Below are positions 10,861 to 22,551 of a stretch of 64,000 nt of DNA, one piece after another. Source of the stretch: Taeniopygia guttata (taxonomy: Eukaryota > Chordata > Aves > Passeriformes > Estrildidae); NCBI RefSeq assembly GCF_048771995.1, contig NC_133024.1:113410501-113474500 (forward strand). Direction: 5' to 3'. Position 1 is the first letter of the stretch; each line of letters starts with the position of its first letter. The notes under the pieces are model-generated. The model was not told where the DNA came from and searched no databases. It worked only from the letters and a program-made list of their open reading frames with translations. Position numbers and translations under genes: made by a program.

Positions 10861-11790
10861 TGAGTGGTGTCATTTGGGTTTGTTGATTACTAATCAGAAA
10901 CTGTCTTTGAAAGCTTAGAAAGGAGACAGAACCATTGGGGTTGTTTGTTCTGTCCTCTTGTTCCCTTGGGAAATCCCACAAAATCAAAAGCTGCAGCTGG
11001 ATTCTCTTGGATGGTGCACAAACCATTTAATTGCAGTAAATAAAAAGGTAAATTTAGCTGATGGTCTAATTGTGAACAAGTAGAATAAATGACAGCTCAC
11101 CCTCAGTTTGTGCATCCAAAATAAGTTTTTCCTTCCTTCAGTCAGTTTTTACATCTGGTGTGTGGTGATGAAAGCTGAACCTCATGGAAGAGGTGTCAAA
11201 GTGCTGCAGCTGCTCTGAGGGAATTGCACTTTGTCTCCCCACGCTTTGGAACGTGGCAAAGGCTGATGTTTTTTAGGTCATGAAGGCAGGTCTCTAAAAA
11301 TTCTTTCATGGGACAGCAAGTGGTTTGTGTATCCAGTTGTGTGTCCTTTTATGCAATGTTGCTTTCGTGGAAAAAAGGAATTTTTGAGGTAGATAAACAT
11401 CTTGAACCCTCATGATGCTTGGGTCAAGGGTTTAATTTTTGTTAAACCCTTGTAGTTTAATTTTGATCTTTTTATCAGCATTCTTGCTTGGAGTTTATGC
11501 TGAAGGAATCGAATTTTTCCTACAGCCCTGCTGCCATTTTGTTGCTTGGATCTTTCAGAGCTTTGATCTTTGGGAATAATTCCTCTGTACTCCCACTTTG
11601 CTCCCAACTCTTGCTGTGGGTGTTGTTCTCTTCCATCAGGGCTCAATCTTTGCTGCCTAAGGCAACTCCCCCCTCAATAAATTCTTCAATTCTCCTGCAG
11701 TTCTTCTTGCAAACTCACAATATTGTTGATATTTGGGGATTTTTTCCATAACCTTTCCCAACTGAAAGCCATCCATATGCTCTGTTCTAG

Positions 11791-11953
11791 ATTGTGAAGT
11801 GGTCAGACTTTTGTTCACCCTTGGCCTATAAACCTGGTGAACCTTTTAAGTTAATTGCTGAAGCCAGTGTAGATAATTTCAGTAGCCTTGGAATAGCCTT
11901 CCTGGAAGACAGGCTGCAGATGGAGAATGGGATGGTGCCACACAGGATTGTTT
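11791..11953 (+). CDS. HLCS: HLCS coding exon 3 (contains the classical start region)
   Basis: This exon encodes residues 116-169 plus the first base of residue 170. The acceptor is tctgttctag and the donor is ttt|gtaagt, phase 1. The second half (EDRLQMENGMVPHRIV) aligns with the beginning of classical human HLCS (EDRLHMDNGLVPQKIV). The codon aligned with human Met1 is CTG (Leu, 11902-11904). In-frame Mets follow at 11920, equivalent to human Met7, and at 11932, which has a strong gggATGg context. The first half (IVKWSDFCSPLAYKPGEPFK) belongs to the long-isoform extension. Confidence 0.95.
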
Positions 11954-13601
11954 GTAAGTACCCTCCTGATCATTTTTAATAGCACAACTTTTTTGGTTTA
12001 TGGTTATTTTAGGACTTTGTGCGTCGTTTTTTTTATACCTACCTGAAAAATTTGCATTTTTTTTTCTTCCTGTTGGGATTCCAGGTTGATCCCTCTGTAG
12101 CTCTGCTTTAATTTTGTAGGATTTGGAATGGTTTGGGTTGGAAGGAACCTTAAAAATCATCCATTCTCACCCCCTGCTGTGGGCTGGGACCCCTTCCACT
12201 ATCCCAGGGTGCTCCAAAGAAGAAGTTAGAAAATACTTTATTCAAATCTTGTCTAATAATTAACAAATCTATTAAAAAAAAAAAAACTCAAAAAAACCCC
12301 AAAGCTGGAAGTTTTTAGGCAAATGTTCTCATTTTTTTTTTTCATATTTGAAATTAAAGTGTATTCAGAGCTGAACATGGATTAAGAACAAATTGGGCTG
12401 GGATTTTTTTTGCTTTGCTGCTTTTTTAATGTAGATCACAGTGCACAGGCAGAAATGAAGAATGACAAAATCAACAACATTTAGCTGAAATGCAAGAGGA
12501 CAGGAATATTCTCCCAGAAGAATCTGAGGGAAAATTCTGTCTCTCTGGGTGCTGTTCTGCATAAATAATCCCTCAAGGAAGGATGGAAGCTGAAAATGTC
12601 CCAGTCAGTCCTTTTTAAAATGTTTCCTGCCTCCTTTTGCTTCCAGTGCTGCTCCAGAAAATGCTGGGGGAGGCTCTGGGTGGAAGAACAGAAGTTGGAA
12701 GCTCTGAAATTCCCTTGGAATATAAAAAAAAAATAAAAATAAATAATTCTCGCTTCATGTTCCTGCTCCAAAGGGGATGTAGCTTCATAATAAGGAAGGG
12801 GATTGAAGTTGGATTAACAAAATTTTGTTAATCAAGTTTCTCCCTGGATTAAAAGCATAATAAATTGATTTGGTTGTGTTTGAGTGGGGAAGGATTCAGT
12901 AAAACTTTTCAGGTTTTGCCTTGAAGTGTTTTCATGGCTCAGCAGCTGAAGAAGCCCTCCCTTGTGAGAAGTATTTTTTCTCCTCTTTGCTCTGTACATT
13001 TCATGTTGGCAATAATCATCTCTGCTCTTCTCTTCTCACTTGTATTTCCTCTGAATTTTCTTCAAATTTCTATCATTTTCAGGGGAAAAGGGGAATTTTT
13101 AACAGTTGTTCTCATTTTCTTGTTTTCCCTTGGATTCTTAACTCCCAAATCTTGCTGTGGGTTGCTCTCTCTCCCTTTCTGCAGACTGAAATCTGTTCAA
13201 ATGTCTTTTTACTCCCTTTTCTTGTGCCAAACCTTTATCTGCAGCCTTCAGCAGTGCAAGGGACGTGGTTCAATATCTGTCTTACTCAATACCATCTCTT
13301 TATTAGCTTATTTCAAAATAGTTTATTTCAAAACAGCAATTTTAAACCCTGCCCTCCTCTAGAAGAGCAGTAGTTTTCCAGAGGTATTTTATTTTCTTCG
13401 TTTTGTCTTTAGATTTATGGTATGAGTGCAAAGCTGTGTTGTTCTAGGGGGAAATAGGATTTGTTGTGTCAAATAAGTGAAATTCTTGCTGTTACAGGGC
13501 ATTTGTACTGAAATAAAATTCTGCTGTTCATGATATTTATCCTAACCCTTTAAATCTCATTATTCTAACCCCTTTTTTTTGGTATCCTGTACCTTTTGCA
13601 G
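11954..13601 (+). other. HLCS intron 3
   Basis: This 1.6-kb intron is bounded by gtaagt and ccttttgcag. It carries a short CR1 piece at 12118-12216. Overlapping open frames at 12921-13373 are Phe/Leu/Ser-rich translations of T-rich intron with no recognisable domain. Confidence 0.85.
12118..12216 (-). mobile_element. CR1 LINE fragment (minus)
   Basis: Reverse-complemented CR1 tail: 'ggaatggtttgggttggaag' with 'gaaccttaaaaatcatcc', then 'cactatcccagggtgctcc'. Confidence 0.85.
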
Positions 13602-14479
13602 CTGTGCATTTGGAGGAATCCGCTCTAAAGGAATTGGCACAGGAGGCACCATCGGTGAAAGAGAAAAGCACAGACATGGATGCAGTAACTCCTGCTGGGA
13701 AATCAGCATTAGGACGAGCTGAGGGGGACAAATCCGAGCTGGAAGAAGAAAGGGAACAAGAGGAGACAGGAGCTGGGGACCACCAGAGCTTGCACGTTTT
13801 CAGCTGCCACGAGTGCCAGCAGCTGGAGGACATCACCATCGAATCGGTGAAATTCGCCTCTGCAGAAAACATTCCAGAGCTTCCCGAGGATTGCAGCAGC
13901 AGCAGGGAGGAGAAGGAGCACGAATCTCTGCAAAAAGGAATCAAAAGGATAAACCTGGCTGGGAAGCCCCCCAATATCTTGATTTACCTGGGCTCTGAGG
14001 CTGCCGAAGGGAGGTTTGAGCAGGTGAGATCTGTGCTCCAGGAGTGCATCGATGCTGAGAGTTACACCGTGTACCAGCTGCACCAGGAGCAAGTGCTCAG
14101 AGACCCCTGGGCTGACAACGCCCTGCTGCTGCTCATTGCCACAGAGGAGCCCATTCCTGAGGACATCCACAGGCAATTCATGGCATTTCTGGCCAAAGGG
14201 GGGAAGATTCTCGGGTTTTCTTCGTCCTTCACGTTTGGGGGCGTGCAGATCAAGCACAAAAACAAACTGAGGAGGGTTGTGCACGAGCTGGTGGTGTCCA
14301 AAAAGGACAGCACTGAGGTGAAGCTGAGCCTGCTGGTCAGTGGCTGTGTTTTTGAGGAAGGCAAGAAGGGAGATGGCAGCAGAGTGAAGGTGTTGAGTCG
14401 ACTGAATAATGCTGCTAAAGACACGGTGATCGTGCACCTGACTCACGGCAGCAGTGGAGGAGAAGCCATCCTTTCCCAG
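13602..14479 (+). CDS. HLCS: HLCS coding exon 4 (large amino-terminal regulatory exon)
   Basis: This 878-nt exon encodes residues 170-462. The acceptor is ccttttgcag and the donor is cag|gtactg (phase 0). It begins by completing a Ser codon and then reads VHLEESALKEL, matching human VHLQDSTLKEL. An acidic, low-complexity segment (Glu/Gln/Asp-rich, about residues 200-226) precedes a conserved block with a CHEC motif and IESVKFASAENIPELP. From about residue 294 (PNILIYLGSEAAEGRFEQVR) to about 390 lies the glutamine-amidotransferase-like amino-terminal domain of eukaryotic biotin-protein ligases, including LRDPWADN, LLLIATEEPIPED and LGFSSSFTFGG. This region is thought to recognise carboxylase substrates and to assist catalysis. 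A minus-strand open frame opposite (13709-14446) is a shadow. Confidence 0.97.
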
Positions 14480-14564
14480 GTACTGCCAGCAGGGAGGAGT
14501 TCATGCAACAATGAAAAATTGTTCCCATTGCATTCTCTTGGGGGTTCCTGTCAAGGGGAGGTGT

Positions 14565-14816
14565 GGAATCATGGAATGCTGTGGGTTGGGAGGGACATTA
14601 AAGCCCACCCAGTGCCATGGCAGGGACATCTCCCACTGTCCCAGGCTGCTCCAAGCCCAGTGTCCAACCTGGCCTTGGGCACTGCCAGGGATCCAGGGGC
14701 AGCCACAGCTGCTCTGGGAATTCCATCCCAGCCCCTGCCCACCCTCCCAGCCAGGAATTTCTTCCCAATATTCCACCCAAATCTCCCCTTTCCCAGTGGG
14801 AAGCCATTCCCAGGTA
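14565..14816 (-). mobile_element. CR1 LINE fragment (minus), just after exon 4
   Basis: This well-preserved copy starts 'aatcatggaatgctgtgggt' and runs through 'ccaggctgctccaagcccag', 'ggatccaggggcagccacag', 'tgcccaccctcccagcc' and 'ccattcccagg'. It begins only 86 bp past the exon 4 donor. The exon 4 frame reads through the donor into it, giving a CR1-derived tail that is not expected in the spliced product. Confidence 0.92.
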
Positions 14817-14984
14817 TAAATGGATGTCCTGGATGTAGAAGGGATCCAATTGCAGGGTGGGTTTCACTTGGTGTTAAAGAAGTCACTGCTGGGAAAACAC
14901 TTTTTTTTTTTTTATTTTCACCACAGAGCCAGGTGTGCGTGGATCAGGCAAGGTAAAACAAAGGACAGTTTTGTGCAGGAAGCA

Positions 14985-15300
14985 GGAATTACCCTCATTA
15001 ATCCATGGAAATATCTCCAAAGGGTGCCAGAGGATGGTGCCAGACTTCCCAGTGACAGCACAGGGAGCAGTGGTCATAAACTAAACCCCAGAAAATTCCA
15101 CCTCCACTTGAGGAGAAGTTTCCTTCCATGGATGTGGCAGAGCCCTGGAACAGCTGCCCAGGGAGGTGATGGAGTCTCCCTTTCTGGGGACATTCCAAAC
15201 CCACCTGGGCACTTTCCTGTGTCCCCTGCTCCAGGTGACCCTGCCTTGGCAGGGGTTCATCTCCAGTGGTTCATCTCCAGAGATCTTTTCCCAGAATAAT
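14985..15300 (+). mobile_element. Older CR1 subfamily fragment (plus)
   Basis: Recognisable CR1 blocks include a degenerate 'gtgacagcacagggagcag' region, 'ccctggaacagctgcccagg', 'ggtgatggagtctcc', 'cattccaaacccacctggg' and 'tccaggtgaccctgccttgg'. It is more diverged than the neighbouring copies and belongs to a different subfamily. Confidence 0.8.
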
Positions 15301-16548
15301 CCCATTATTCTGGGATTTTGTCATATTTCAGAGCAGAGCTTTCCCTTTCTGCCTGTACAGGAATACAGCTTGAGCAGATTTTGGGAGGTAGGAAATAAAT
15401 CCCACCAGATCCTTACAAAAACAGGAATTGTGGCAAAGCAACAAGTGCAGAATAAACATTGCTAGAAACTTTTTTGTTTCCCAAGTCCTTATTCAGGCTT
15501 TAAAGGTTTAAATGTTTGATATTCTGCACCTATCAAATAGCTCAGAGAATCTGGGGAGTGGAATTGGGGTAGTCTAGGATGAACCAAAATCATTAATAAA
15601 CACTTAAAAATAATATGCCAGGAAGTAGGTGCCTCTCCAGTATCATGGTATTGTGATCTCTGGTTAAAAAACCACCAAAACAGCCAAAGAAAGCCCTCAT
15701 AAAATGGAACAAATAAGTTCAAGTGTTCATAATAGTTTTTTCTTCATTTTACCTTCTGGATAATGGGTGAGGAAGCTTCCACAGGAAGGTAAATGTTGGT
15801 CACTGATTATTGAAATGATTTAAATATTCCCAGCTAAAGATTGGAGTGATGGAAAGGCTGATAAGAGGTACCATGAAATTTAGAAAACAAATCTGCCAAA
15901 CACCTTGAGAAAAGCAGAGCAAGGTTTGTTTTCCAAGATTAAGTTAAGGAATATAAGAGAGGAACCAACTTTATGAAAGGTTCTATTTTTACCAATATTT
16001 TAGGTAGAGAACTTTCTCAGGAGCCCAGAGTACTGAAATTTAACTGCTCAAGGATCAGGTATCAAGACTCTTGTAGCAGTTACAGAGCTCAGAAATATTC
16101 AGGGGGTTCTTAGAAGTGTTTTTGCCTTTTATCAGCTTAAATCTGCTGGATTTTTGGGAACTCTGTTAGACGTTGGAGGATATTTATTGCTTTTTTTGTA
16201 GGCAGCTCTGCCACCTATGTGCTGCTAGAAAATGGATTTGATTCTGTCCCTGCAAGTTCTGCTTTGCTGCACCCTTTAAATTGATCCTCCTGCTGTAGTA
16301 AAATTTAATACTCCAGAAGTTTTCCCCAGGAAAAAGAAAAGGGCATCAGAGCACAGCTTCAAAAATTAGATTAAAAGGATTAGTGTGACATTTTATAGTT
16401 CTAAATGACTTCCAGTCTGGATTTGAAAAGCCCTTATTGTTTCCAGGCAGTGACATCAGCCATGGAATATTCTGGCAGGTTTGTTTCCCTTTTTTCTGTA
16501 CTTTGGTGGGTGGGTATGTCCTGCCTCTTTTTCAGTGTATTTTTTTTG

Positions 16549-16699
16549 CAATCATGGAATGGTTTGGGTTGGAAAGGATCTTCAAATTCTCTCATTCCAC
16601 CCCTGCCATGGCAAGGACACCTCCCACTGCCCCAGGCTGCTCCAGCCCCAGTGTCCAACCTGGCCTTGGGCACTGCCAGGGATCCAGGGGCAGCCACAC
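16549..16699 (-). mobile_element. CR1 LINE fragment (minus)
   Basis: It starts 'aatcatggaatggtttgggt' and runs to 'ggatccaggggcagccacac'. It is truncated after about 150 bp. Confidence 0.9.
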
Positions 16700-16904
16700 T
16701 CATTAATTTCCCTGAATTTCAATGAAAATACGTAAAACACAAAGAGCATAATTAAATTTTTTTAAAGTGGAAGAAATGAACAAAAAGAAGGGCTTTTTTT
16801 AATAGCAATAAATGAATCTGCAGGGAATACAAGTGTGGATTTCTTGGGTTTGTTTGTTTTGTTTTGTTAAGGCTAGGATTAAATGGATTAAATGTGTGAG
16901 AGGG

Positions 16905-17440
16905 AATTTCTTGTAGGGACTCAGGTGTTTATCAGTTCTTGTCTCTGTCACAGCCTCACAAACCCTGAGTTCTGCAGCACTTCACTCCAACAAACTCAAA
17001 ATGGAGCCCATCTCTCTCTCCCCGAGGCCTTTTAAGGATAAACTGTCCAATTAAGAAATGACACCTCAATTATTTTCACTTTTAACCCAATAACCAACCA
17101 CCCGTGCCCGCAATAGGGACTTTTTTATCCAATTGCACAAAACCACCCAAACCCATGGAGAAGGAGGTGAAGGAGAAGGAGCAGCCTCCACCCTAAAACC
17201 TCCATCTTGCTTTATATCTATTCCTGCATTCTAAACCCTTCAACTCTGAGTTTCCCACCCTGTGATATCACACACTTCCATTCAAACCCCACACCTGTAA
17301 TCTCAGTTTTATTATTGAATTTTGGGAGTTTCTCCACGGCCTCAGGTCAGTGCAGTGTTCTCCTGGGGGTCAGTGCCTGGCAGCACAGAAAGTCTGAAAT
17401 TCTCAGTAAAATCAGGGTTTTAACATTCAAGGGCTTTGAC
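16905..17440. mobile_element. LTR-like repeat, related to 9040-9650
   Basis: This C-rich, low-G plus strand includes 'accctaaaacctccatcttg', 'acccttcaactctgagtttc' and 'caccctgtgatatcacac'. The spacing of these blocks matches the AT-richer copy at 9040-9650. Composition and length fit a bird retroviral LTR read on the minus strand, but I could not fix termini or a target duplication. Confidence 0.5.
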
Positions 17441-18008
17441 ATATCTTCTAACACAAAAGGCAAAACAGAAAAAAATAGTCAAAACCGAGGTCTATGAAGG
17501 ATTTTTTTTCCTCTTGCATTTAATTTCAACTTCTAAGCATCTGCTTCAACCATGAGGAGTGATTTTCCACCAGGTGAGCAAGTAACTTTTTTAGGCAGAA
17601 GGGTTTCTTTATCTGCACTCATTTCCACTGAATTCATGTGACTTGCTTGAGCACTCCATACCTTCTAAAAACTTCTAAAAAGTTCTTTAAATTTTAATAG
17701 AATTTTAAAGGAATTTCAACTTTAATGGAATTTCAGTTATAATGGAATGCCAATTTCAATGCCATTTTAATTGTAATGGAATTCTGCTCATGTATAAGTC
17801 AGAATATGACCAACCTTGCTGTTGGTTCTGGCAGACCTGAAAAGCAGGAAGTTAAATTTAAGTTGATAAATACAAGTTTGATCAACTCCACCAGAAAAAG
17901 TTTATTAAGAAGGGAAGTTTTAGGTAGGTTTCAGAGGAAATTGTGGTGTATTGACAGCTGTGATCCCTGAATTGGAAACTGATTTTCTTTTTTTGTATAT
18001 TCTGCCAG

Positions 18009-18191
18009 GCCCATTTGGAGCTGGACATCAATTCCATGGATGTGCAAACTGAAGAAGATTTTAATTTGCTCAAAATGAGCAATTCCAAGAGATATGAAGT
18101 TCTCAGGGAGATCCTGACCTGCCTTGGGCTGAGCTGTGAATTGAGTGAAATTCCTGAATTAACACCCATTTATCTGCTCTCTCCAGATGAG
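18009..18191 (+). CDS. HLCS: HLCS coding exon 5
   Basis: This exon encodes residues 463-523 (183 nt, phase 0 both sides; acceptor attctgccag, donor gag|gtaagc). The segment [20 protein letters not shown] leads into [20 protein letters not shown] and [10 protein letters not shown]. It aligns along its length with human HLCS ([34 protein letters not shown]). It forms part of the linker between the amidotransferase-like domain and the ligase core. It is followed by the 23.7-kb intron. Confidence 0.97.
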
Positions 18192-21100
18192 GTAAGCTGG
18201 GATTTACCCTGCCAGGGAAAATCAGTGTTCTCTTAAACCTTGATATTTTTATTTGAAGAGTTTTCAACAGATATTTCAGGTAAGCAAAAAGTTTCATTTT
18301 TAATCCATCATTGTTTTGTTCCCCGCTAGAAGGAGTTCTGAGTTTCACCACAGGGGAATTGTGCAAGGTTAATTTTATTCTATTTGCTGTATTTCTGTTA
18401 AGAACTTTTTAATTCTGTTCCTTTTGAAGGCTGTAGTAGCTACAGAAAGAACTGCTTTAAAAGACAGGATTGATTTTTCTTTTCAATCAAGATGAAACAT
18501 TCTGCACGGGCTGGCAGAGGAAAATGGAAATGGTGAGGAGCAGAGTGCAGGGAATAGGGAAGGCACAGGGAAAACCCTGATCCCTGAGGATGTTGTAATA
18601 TTTCCTGGGAATATTTGTAATTTAAATATCAGCTCTCAGTGCTGCACTCCTCCATGTGAGGCACTGCTCTGAAGAATTGTGAGGAATATATAAAACTCTT
18701 GTTTTTCACTTGTTTTTCTTTAAAAAAACCAATTTCACCTGTGATTTTCACTGGTTTTTCTTTAAAACATAACTTCAAAATCGTGTGTGAGCTGATTCCC
18801 CATTTGTGTGGCAATGTGGAAACAAAACTAAAACCAATTTAACCTTTTTGGCTTGTATTAAATGTGCTCCAGACACAAGACTTGTTTATTGAACTCTTCC
18901 TATTTTTGTTCTCCTCTTTCACTTTTTTTTTTTTCATGATTGTGTCTATCCAATGCCTTTGGACTTTTCAAACGTGTCATGAATTAAAATTCAGCTAATT
19001 TCTATCCAAACTTGCCATCTAGTGGCATATTCCAGGGTTGCAGACTATCAAGTTAAGATCTTTTAACTGTATATTCTTCAGTTAAGGATTATACCACAGT
19101 TAGTTTTTAAAATTTAAATCATAAATTCTGTTAATAAATTGTTTTATTCCTAACCTTTATTCATTTTAAAGTGGTTTCATGTGATTTTAATTGTTTTATT
19201 CACATATTTTAAGGGTAGCTTTGCTGTGTGTAGTCACTGTTTTAATGTCTTTCCCTTTAGCCAATGATAAAATTCCAGACTCTTGTGCAAAAGGAATTTG
19301 CAGCTTGTGTGTGACAATTACAGTGCTTAATGAAGAGAGAGCACTTTAAAATAAATAATTAATATGTTAGAATTTAGCTTTCTCACTAATTATTTCTTTT
19401 TCTTCATCCATCCTGTTCTCCATAGGCCTCCTTGCTTTCACAGAGAGCCAGGAGATACCAAAATTGTAAATTATTTGAGGAAATCCTTACTTGTATTGCC
19501 AGCAAGCAATTTTTGGGATGATTTTCTTAGACTTCCCTGTGATAAAAATACCAGAATGAGTCAATTAATGATCAAGCAAGCTCAAGGTCTTGTTAGTAGA
19601 TCCAAAAATAATGAGAAATTTTTCTACTATTGCTAAGACTTGACAGCTCAAGTGTTTAAAAACTACTGGTTCCTCTCACCTGCTCAGATTTTTCTAATTA
19701 ATTTCAGGAACCCCAAACTCCTTTTGCTTATGAGGAAAAATTAATACTTGGGTTTGCTCTGTATTTTCTACTTCATTAAGAAAAAAAGAAACTGAGGGAG
19801 TTTTTTTGAGTAATTTAATAATTATTTCAGTCTTAAGTGCTGGTTTGGGGAGTTCTTCAATTTACAGCAGAGCTGCCCCTATTCAATGGGATTCCCTTGG
19901 TACCTCTTCCATCTTTTATCAGAATTTTCACCAGACCTGTTTTCTGGTCCTTTTGAGCATCAAATAAAATTCTAAATTTTATTCTGTGAACAAATAGCTT
20001 CTCCTGACTTTGCCTTTGCCTGAATTCCTGGGCAATCTGTGTGTTTCTGCATCATTGTTGAGATGCTGTTAAAAATCCCATCAAACCTATGCTGCTGATT
20101 GATATAAATGTGATTATTAGGAATTTAAGGTATTCCTCTTCACTCTTTGAGGCTTGGTGCCTTTTGTAGTGGAATTTAAAGCTGTTCCTGAAGGGTGAAT
20201 TGGAATTTTTTTCCTTTCCCTCCTCAGAAGTCACATTTTGAAGTTTAGATTTCCAATTCATGGACCTTAAAACCAGTCTTGCTGCATGAATTTAAAAAAA
20301 GCCAATAAAACATGAGCAGAACTGGAATTATATTTTAAATTGAACTGAAAGCTCTGCTATCTGAATAATGGATGGTCATGTCCATCTTTTAGGATTTTAG
20401 ATCTTAGCAAGGAGAATTCTGCTACAACAACACCAAAGGCAGTGTTGAAATGAAGAACAATTAAAATGCTGCTTAAAAGCTTAATTAAATCTACACAACT
20501 TGATGCTGAATGTAATTTTACAGGCCACTATTGATACCAAAAGCCAGCATTTTTGTTTTTTCTTCTTTTCTTGTTGGGCTGCAGAGCAGTTGAGCAAATT
20601 CAGAGGGAAATTCTGTGTGAAGGGGGGACCCGAGTGTCTGGCACCCACATGTTCAGTGGCTGCTCCAAGCATAGAGATCTGATTTTTTCTGCAGCTTTGC
20701 CCTTAAACTCTCAAATATTTGCTCTTTCAGCCATCTCCAAGGATAATTTTTCAGACATAAATGCCAGGATTTTTGTGTCGGGAGTTTCAGAGTAGGTTTC
20801 AAACCAAGGATTTACTCCTTGAAGAATGAGATTTGTCCCAGTGCTGATTATTCCCATTAAGGAATTGTTACACCCACGCATTTGCTCGTCTTAAAACTTG
20901 AGGAAAAACTCCTCAGGCTCTAATTTTTTTTGTCTATTTGAGTAATTCAGTAGCAGGGGCAGAATCAGCTCCAGAGCAGATTTCCATCTCTTGATTCTGG
21001 GGTGGCATCATCTGCTTTGAAATTCCAGGTCCATTATGTCAGCCAAGAAAATGTGGAGTTTCTTTATCCTGAATAAATCTTCCTTTGAGGATGGGAAATT

Positions 21101-22551
21101 TGAACTCTCAGCTAACACTATAATGAACCCTGATTTCAGGGTATATTTTGAGGTAATTGTTTCTGAAATATTTCCATGCATATTCATGGGTGTTGTAGGA
21201 CTTGAGATTCAGCTTCAAGGTGGTTTTTTTTTTAATTTCCAATGCTAAAATCAGGGTTAGTTACACTGAAATGCCACAGGTTTTATTACTATCCAAGTTT
21301 TTGGTTTACAAGTGAACCAAAAATGTATAATCTACAAAATGGGAGATTTGATTGTTTTCTTTTGCCTTTAAAACACAAGCATCATCCCTGCCTTAGAGAC
21401 AGTAGAACAAAAAACAACAACTCTTTGGAGTTATTTATTCCAGAAAGGAAATTTGCTCTTTTCTCTGGCTCAGAAGTTACATAAGAGCTGAAAAAAATAT
21501 TAAGTGACCAACAGACTGTGAGAAACTTGAATAAATCATTGATAAATCATTTGTGTCTAACATTTTTTGCCTTTTTTTTTTTTTTTTTTGTGTTATGTGT
21601 ATTATTTGAAATGAGCAAAGACCTTTGTACTTGAAAGCTTTTCCCAGTTTGTTTCTTGGCTAGAAATGAAAATATCTTTCAAGGCAAAGTAGCTTCAAGG
21701 AAAAAAAAATTAGATGAAGCAATGTAAATACATCTGTACCAATAAAAATGGGTATTTGCTGGTTTTGGGAATGGATTTAATGTATCTGTAAAACTTCACC
21801 TAAGGATTAATAGCTGTGCTATCAGCTGAAAATACTTGGAATTTAACTCCATGGATTTAGGGCTGTTTTCCATAATAAATTCAAAGGAATTTGTTGGGCT
21901 GCAAGGCTTTGAGGTGCCTGTGTGTGCAGGGAGGGTTGGTTTGCATTTGCTGGTTCTGTGTTCTTCCCTCTCCCCTCCTCAATTTCACTTTTGTTTCTTT
22001 ACAACAAAAACTTGCAAACCCAGAAGGGCCACATATATCATAAAGCAAACTGTTTTCAGTGTTGGCATTCATGGGAAGCATCAGTGTCTGGATTCTAATC
22101 CTAATTCCTGCTGTTTGCTGGTGTTGGAGTGTGGCTCTGCAGGGAATTGTTCTCCAAGAATATGGGTTTTGACAATCTGTGCCTCATTGTTTTCCTCTTT
22201 TTGCTTCATTAGCACTCAGAATAATGAAATTATCTAGGGATTGTGTCCAAATTGAGCAGTTCAGAGCTGCTTTGGTCTGGTTTTTGTATCTCAGTGATAT
22301 CTCCTCTTGTACCCAAGTGAACATTTGTAACACTTGTCACACAGTCCCATGGTGGAATAAATTCTGTGTATTTTAGCATCTTTTTATTCTTTCTCCCCAG
22401 TCTCCCATTACTCTGCACACTTCTGTGAGTGAAGTTTCCTCATAGAACTGCTGGTGCTTCAGTTAAATTTGTAAACTTCTGGTAGTAAACTTTTGGTAGA
22501 GGTAAAAGCTTAAAAGAAGCTGAGTTTGTGGAGCAGATTTTGCAACAGTCC

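Larger units (their letters stand above)
7958..11790 (+). other. HLCS intron 2
   Basis: This 3.8-kb intron is bounded by gtgaga and tctgttctag. It contains a CR1 copy (8168-8525), a 184-bp fold-back element (8686-8869), an LTR-like AT-rich tract (about 9040-9650) and a small CR1 tail (10811-10860). Nothing else was recognised in 9651-10810 or 10861-11790. Confidence 0.8.
14480..18008 (+). other. HLCS intron 4
   Basis: This 3.5-kb intron is bounded by gtactg and attctgccag. It contains CR1 fragments at 14565-14816, 14985-15300 and 16549-16699 and an LTR-like repeat at 16905-17440. The stretches 15301-16548 and 17441-18008 show nothing recognisable. Confidence 0.85.

Noticed and set aside
12921..13373. 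Two overlapping open frames of about 150 and 142 aa in intron 3
   Set aside because: Hydrophobic Phe/Leu/Ser composition from T-rich intron DNA; two different frames are open at once; no motif.
13709..14446. 245-aa open frame on the minus strand
   Set aside because: It lies opposite HLCS exon 4, has no recognisable domain, and is explained by the codon composition of the real exon.
14480..14956. Read-through of HLCS exon 4 into a CR1-coded tail
   Set aside because: A consensus donor (cag|gtactg) at 14479/14480 and the exact protein continuation in exon 5 show that the spliced form is the real one; an intron-retained isoform cannot be excluded but has no support here.
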